In this document: positions 49,849 through 51,997 of the stretch, piece after piece
Numbering within the stretch: position 1 is the stretch's first letter
Layout of the letters: every line of letters begins with the position of its first letter
Source of the DNA: Anaerolineales bacterium UBA2317
GTDB taxonomy: Bacteria > Chloroflexota > Anaerolineae > Anaerolineales > Villigracilaceae
Reading direction: 5' to 3'
Assembly (NCBI GenBank): GCA_002345215.1
Contig: DDVH01000019.1
Span: forward strand, 1 to 51,997
Length of the DNA stretch: 51,997 nt
Position numbers and translations under genes: made by a program
The notes under the pieces: generated by a model
Told to the model about the DNA's origin: nothing
Database searches by the model: none
The model's input: only the letters and a program-made list of their open reading frames with translations

Positions 49849-49854
49849 ATTATA
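49849..49854 (-). promoter_or_regulatory. leaderless -10 box of the C39 peptidase gene
   Basis: TATAAT on the minus strand, with CATTTT as the 6-nt gap to ATG. It sits between the start codon and the dnaK terminator (49861-49895). Confidence 0.65.
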
Positions 49855-49860
49855 TAACAA

Positions 49861-49895
49861 AAGACCCTAAAGATTTTCAAAATCTTTAGGGTCTT
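49861..49895. terminator. dnaK terminator
   Basis: AAGACCCTAAAGATTTT (49861-49877) pairs perfectly with AAAATCTTTAGGGTCTT (49879-49895), a 17-bp palindromic stem whose centre opens as the loop. It follows the dnaK stop on the minus strand. Confidence 0.9.
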
Positions 49896-49908
49896 ATTCA
49901 AAACTTAT

Positions 49909-51795
49909 TTACTCTTTCACTTCACCGTCAATCACATCACCGTCTTGTGGTTGAGCAGGTCCACCTTCAGGTTGTGGTTGCTGACCTTGTCCTTGCGCGT
50001 ACATTTGTTGACTGAGTGCATGGAATGTATGTTGTAACTCTTCAGTTAACTTTTTGATTTTTTCAACATCATCGCCTTGTGCGGCTTGTTTGAGTTCATT
50101 GACTTTTGTTTCAATAGAACCTTTTTCAGCGGCTGGCACTTTATCACCAAGCTCACGCAATGATTTTTCAATTTGATACGCGAGGTTATCGGCATCATTT
50201 TTAATTTGAATACTTTCACGGCGTTTTTTATCTGCGGCTTCATTTTGTTTGGCTTCTTGCACCATGCGTTCAATATCGTTTTTATTCAAATTAGTTGAAG
50301 CAGTGATAGTCACTTTTTGTTCTTTGCCAGTGGCTTTATCTTTTGCTGTTACGTTCAAAATGCCATTAGCATCAATATCAAATGTAACTTCCACTTGTGG
50401 AATGCCACGCGGAGCTGGTGGAATGCCATCGAGTCTGAATCTTCCAAGGCTCATGTTATCTTGTGCCATTGGGCGTTCACCTTGTAACACATGAATATCA
50501 ACAGCGGTTTGATTATCTGCCGCAGTGGAATATGTTTCTGTTTTGCGGACAGGAATCGTGGTGTTACGTTCAATCATCACGGTCATCACACTGCCCATGG
50601 TTTCAACGCCTAAGGAAAGTGGAGTTACATCTAATAACAAGATGTCTTTAACTTCACCACCGAGTACACCACCTTGGATAGCAGCACCGATTGCAACGAC
50701 TTCATCAGGATTCACACCTTTATTCGGTTCTTTACCATTGGTCAACTTGCGGACTAATTCCGCAACCATTGGCATACGAGTCGAACCACCCACTAAAACA
50801 ACTTCATCCAGTTGGTCAGCAGAGTAACCAGAATCTTTTAACGCGGCTTCAAATGGTGTACGACAACGTTGTAACAAATCTTCTGTCATTTGTTCAAACT
50901 TGGCACGGCTCAATTTCAATTGCAAATGTTTGGGTCCGCTAGCATCGGCAGTGATGTATGGCAAATTAATTTCTGTTTCCATCACAGTCGAAAGTTCAAT
51001 CTTTGCTTTTTCTGCGGCTTCACGTAAACGCTGTAATGCTTGACGGTCTTGGCGTAAATCAATGCCTTGGTCTTTCTTAAATTCGTCTGCCGCCCAATTG
51101 GTAATTTTTTGGTCCCAATCGTCACCACCGAGATGTGTATCACCATTAGTGGCTTTCACTTCAATCACACCTTCGCCAACTTCAAGCACCGATACATCGA
51201 ACGTACCACCGCCCAAGTCGAAGACAAGAATCTTTTCATTTTTCTTTTTATCCAAGCCATACGCAAGCGCAGAAGCGGTTGGTTCGTTGATGATTCTCAA
51301 AACATCGAGTCCAGCAATCTTGCCTGCATCTTTTGTCGCCTGACGTTGACTATCATTGAAATAAGCAGGGACTGTAATTACAGCCTGTGTGACAGTTTCA
51401 CCTAAATACGCTTCAGCATCGGACTTCAACTTGCTCAGCACCATTGCGCTTATTTCTTGGGGTGAATATTCTTTTCCATTGACGGGAATCTTAACGCGCA
51501 CATCGCCGCTTGCTCCCTTCACCACTTGATAAGGAACCATAGCGCGTTCGGATGCAGTTTCATCAAAATGCCGACCGATGAATCTTTTAATAGAATAAAT
51601 AGTGTTGTCAGGGTTAATTACTGCTTGTCTTTTTGCAGTTTGCCCGACCATGCGTTCACCATTTTTATTGAACGCCACCACAGACGGAGCAATGCGCCCG
51701 CCTTCTGCGGTTGTAATCACTGTCGGTGTACCACCTTCCATCACAGCGACCACACTGTTTGTTGTACCTAAGTCAATTCCTATAATTTTGCCCAT
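49909..51795 (-). CDS. dnaK: molecular chaperone DnaK (Hsp70)
   Basis: 628 aa. The ATPase domain has IGIDLGTTNSVVAVMEGG, ITVPAYFNDSQRQATKDAG, FDLGGGTFDVSVLEVGEGVIEV and VLVGGSTRMPMVAELV. The substrate-binding domain starts near 385 (LLDVTPLSLGVETMG), and the lid ends in a Gln/Gly/Pro-rich tail (GQGQQPQPEGG) and an EVKE-like end. It is the general Hsp70. AAGGAG precedes the ATG. No grpE or dnaJ gene and no CIRCE operator is visible within the 202 nt upstream that the window contains. Confidence 0.97.
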   Translation of the reverse strand: MGKIIGIDLGTTNSVVAVMEGGTPTVITTAEGGRIAPSVVAFNKNGERMVGQTAKRQAVINPDNTIYSIKRFIGRHFDETASERAMVPYQVVKGASGDVRVKIPVNGKEYSPQEISAMVLSKLKSDAEAYLGETVTQAVITVPAYFNDSQRQATKDAGKIAGLDVLRIINEPTASALAYGLDKKKNEKILVFDLGGGTFDVSVLEVGEGVIEVKATNGDTHLGGDDWDQKITNWAADEFKKDQGIDLRQDRQALQRLREAAEKAKIELSTVMETEINLPYITADASGPKHLQLKLSRAKFEQMTEDLLQRCRTPFEAALKDSGYSADQLDEVVLVGGSTRMPMVAELVRKLTNGKEPNKGVNPDEVVAIGAAIQGGVLGGEVKDILLLDVTPLSLGVETMGSVMTVMIERNTTIPVRKTETYSTAADNQTAVDIHVLQGERPMAQDNMSLGRFRLDGIPPAPRGIPQVEVTFDIDANGILNVTAKDKATGKEQKVTITASTNLNKNDIERMVQEAKQNEAADKKRRESIQIKNDADNLAYQIEKSLRELGDKVPAAEKGSIETKVNELKQAAQGDDVEKIKKLTEELQHTFHALSQQMYAQGQGQQPQPEGGPAQPQDGDVIDGEVKE

Positions 51796-51820
51796 AAGAA
51801 AACTCCTTGCTTGTCGTTAT

Positions 51821-51888
51821 GTCATTGCGAGCCGTTGCTGGTCGAGTATGCGAAGTATGTATCGAGACCAAGACGGCGAAGCAATCTC
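51821..51888. repeat. nested palindromic repeats upstream of dnaK
   Basis: An outer element (GTCATTGCGAGCC ... GGCGAAGCAATCTC) is interrupted by a GGTCGAGTAG-type element (51839-51870: TGGTCGAGTA ... TATCGAGACCA). It looks like one repeat inserted into another. The remaining 51889-51997 shows no gene. Confidence 0.75.
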
Positions 51889-51997
51889 AAAATTTATGTT
51901 CCTATCTTAAGCGAATTATGCAAGAAAATTGTTAACGAAATATAGAAATTTTATTGGCACTTATTTATTCACTGACTTGTACCCACTCAAAATTAAT

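Noticed and set aside
51796..51997. CIRCE heat-shock operator before dnaK
   Set aside because: No TTAGCACTC-N9-GAGTGCTAA or near match was found in the 202 bases available; an operator could lie beyond the window.

Overview
The window looks like chromosomal DNA of a Chloroflexota bacterium, probably class Anaerolineae. This is an inference from gene content and protein style: a DprE1/DprE2-like pair, split methylmalonyl-CoA mutase parts with MeaB, a Chloroflexota-type PBP C-terminus, a MutL with an endonuclease motif, moderate-to-low GC, and many families of palindromic intergenic repeats. No rRNA or marker alignment was available to prove it. No CRISPR array, prophage or intact insertion sequence was seen.

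Layout. (1) 1-7.9 kb, minus strand: two tRNA-Ser genes, kbl, a glycolipid or cell-surface sugar cassette (DPM1-like GT2, SAM methyltransferase, GT87-like membrane glycosyltransferase), a helicase-associated-domain protein, a YegS/DagK lipid kinase and a GAF-GGDEF cyclase. (2) 8-11 kb, plus strand: DprE2-like and DprE1-like oxidoreductases, then lipB. (3) 11-22.4 kb: housekeeping genes, namely a GGDEF protein, mutL, a HAD phosphatase, a CtpA protease, a YugP-like zinc protease, a membrane protein behind a LexA-box-like operator, a GNAT, an NDUFA9-like SDR, tRNA-Val, folP and a zinc-ribbon protein. (4) 22.4-29.7 kb: a compact, visibly AT-richer defence-type island with MntA/HepT, a C5 cytosine methyltransferase, a double-GHKL ATPase/histidine kinase with a dedicated receiver protein, and AbiEi/AbiEii. 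(5) 29.8-52 kb: a degenerate class A PBP, STAS protein, TPR lipoprotein, pfkA, RNase Z, ftsK, B12-binding MCM subunit with meaB, prs, mutM, TyrA-like and GIY-YIG genes, yebC, MFS transporter, a 47-residue membrane protein missed by length cut-offs, an SbcD-like nuclease, C39 peptidase and dnaK.

The strongest candidate for an undescribed system is the methyltransferase / GHKL-histidine-kinase fusion / receiver module at 23.07-28.10 kb. The fusion protein carries a MORC/MutL-like N-terminal ATPase, a histidine-containing helix and a second, kinase-type ATPase. The next gene, overlapping it by 4 nt, starts with a receiver-like domain and ends in about 280 residues I cannot assign. No restriction endonuclease is visible.

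Two genome-wide habits also stand out. First, many first genes have a TATAAT-like box ending 6-7 nt before the start codon, which predicts leaderless mRNAs; mutL and the HAD gene share one palindromic box between them. Second, palindromic repeats of at least five families fill intergenic gaps, and several lie in frame inside genes (mutL, lipB and the 4.0-5.6 kb gene), so they encode extra peptide segments.
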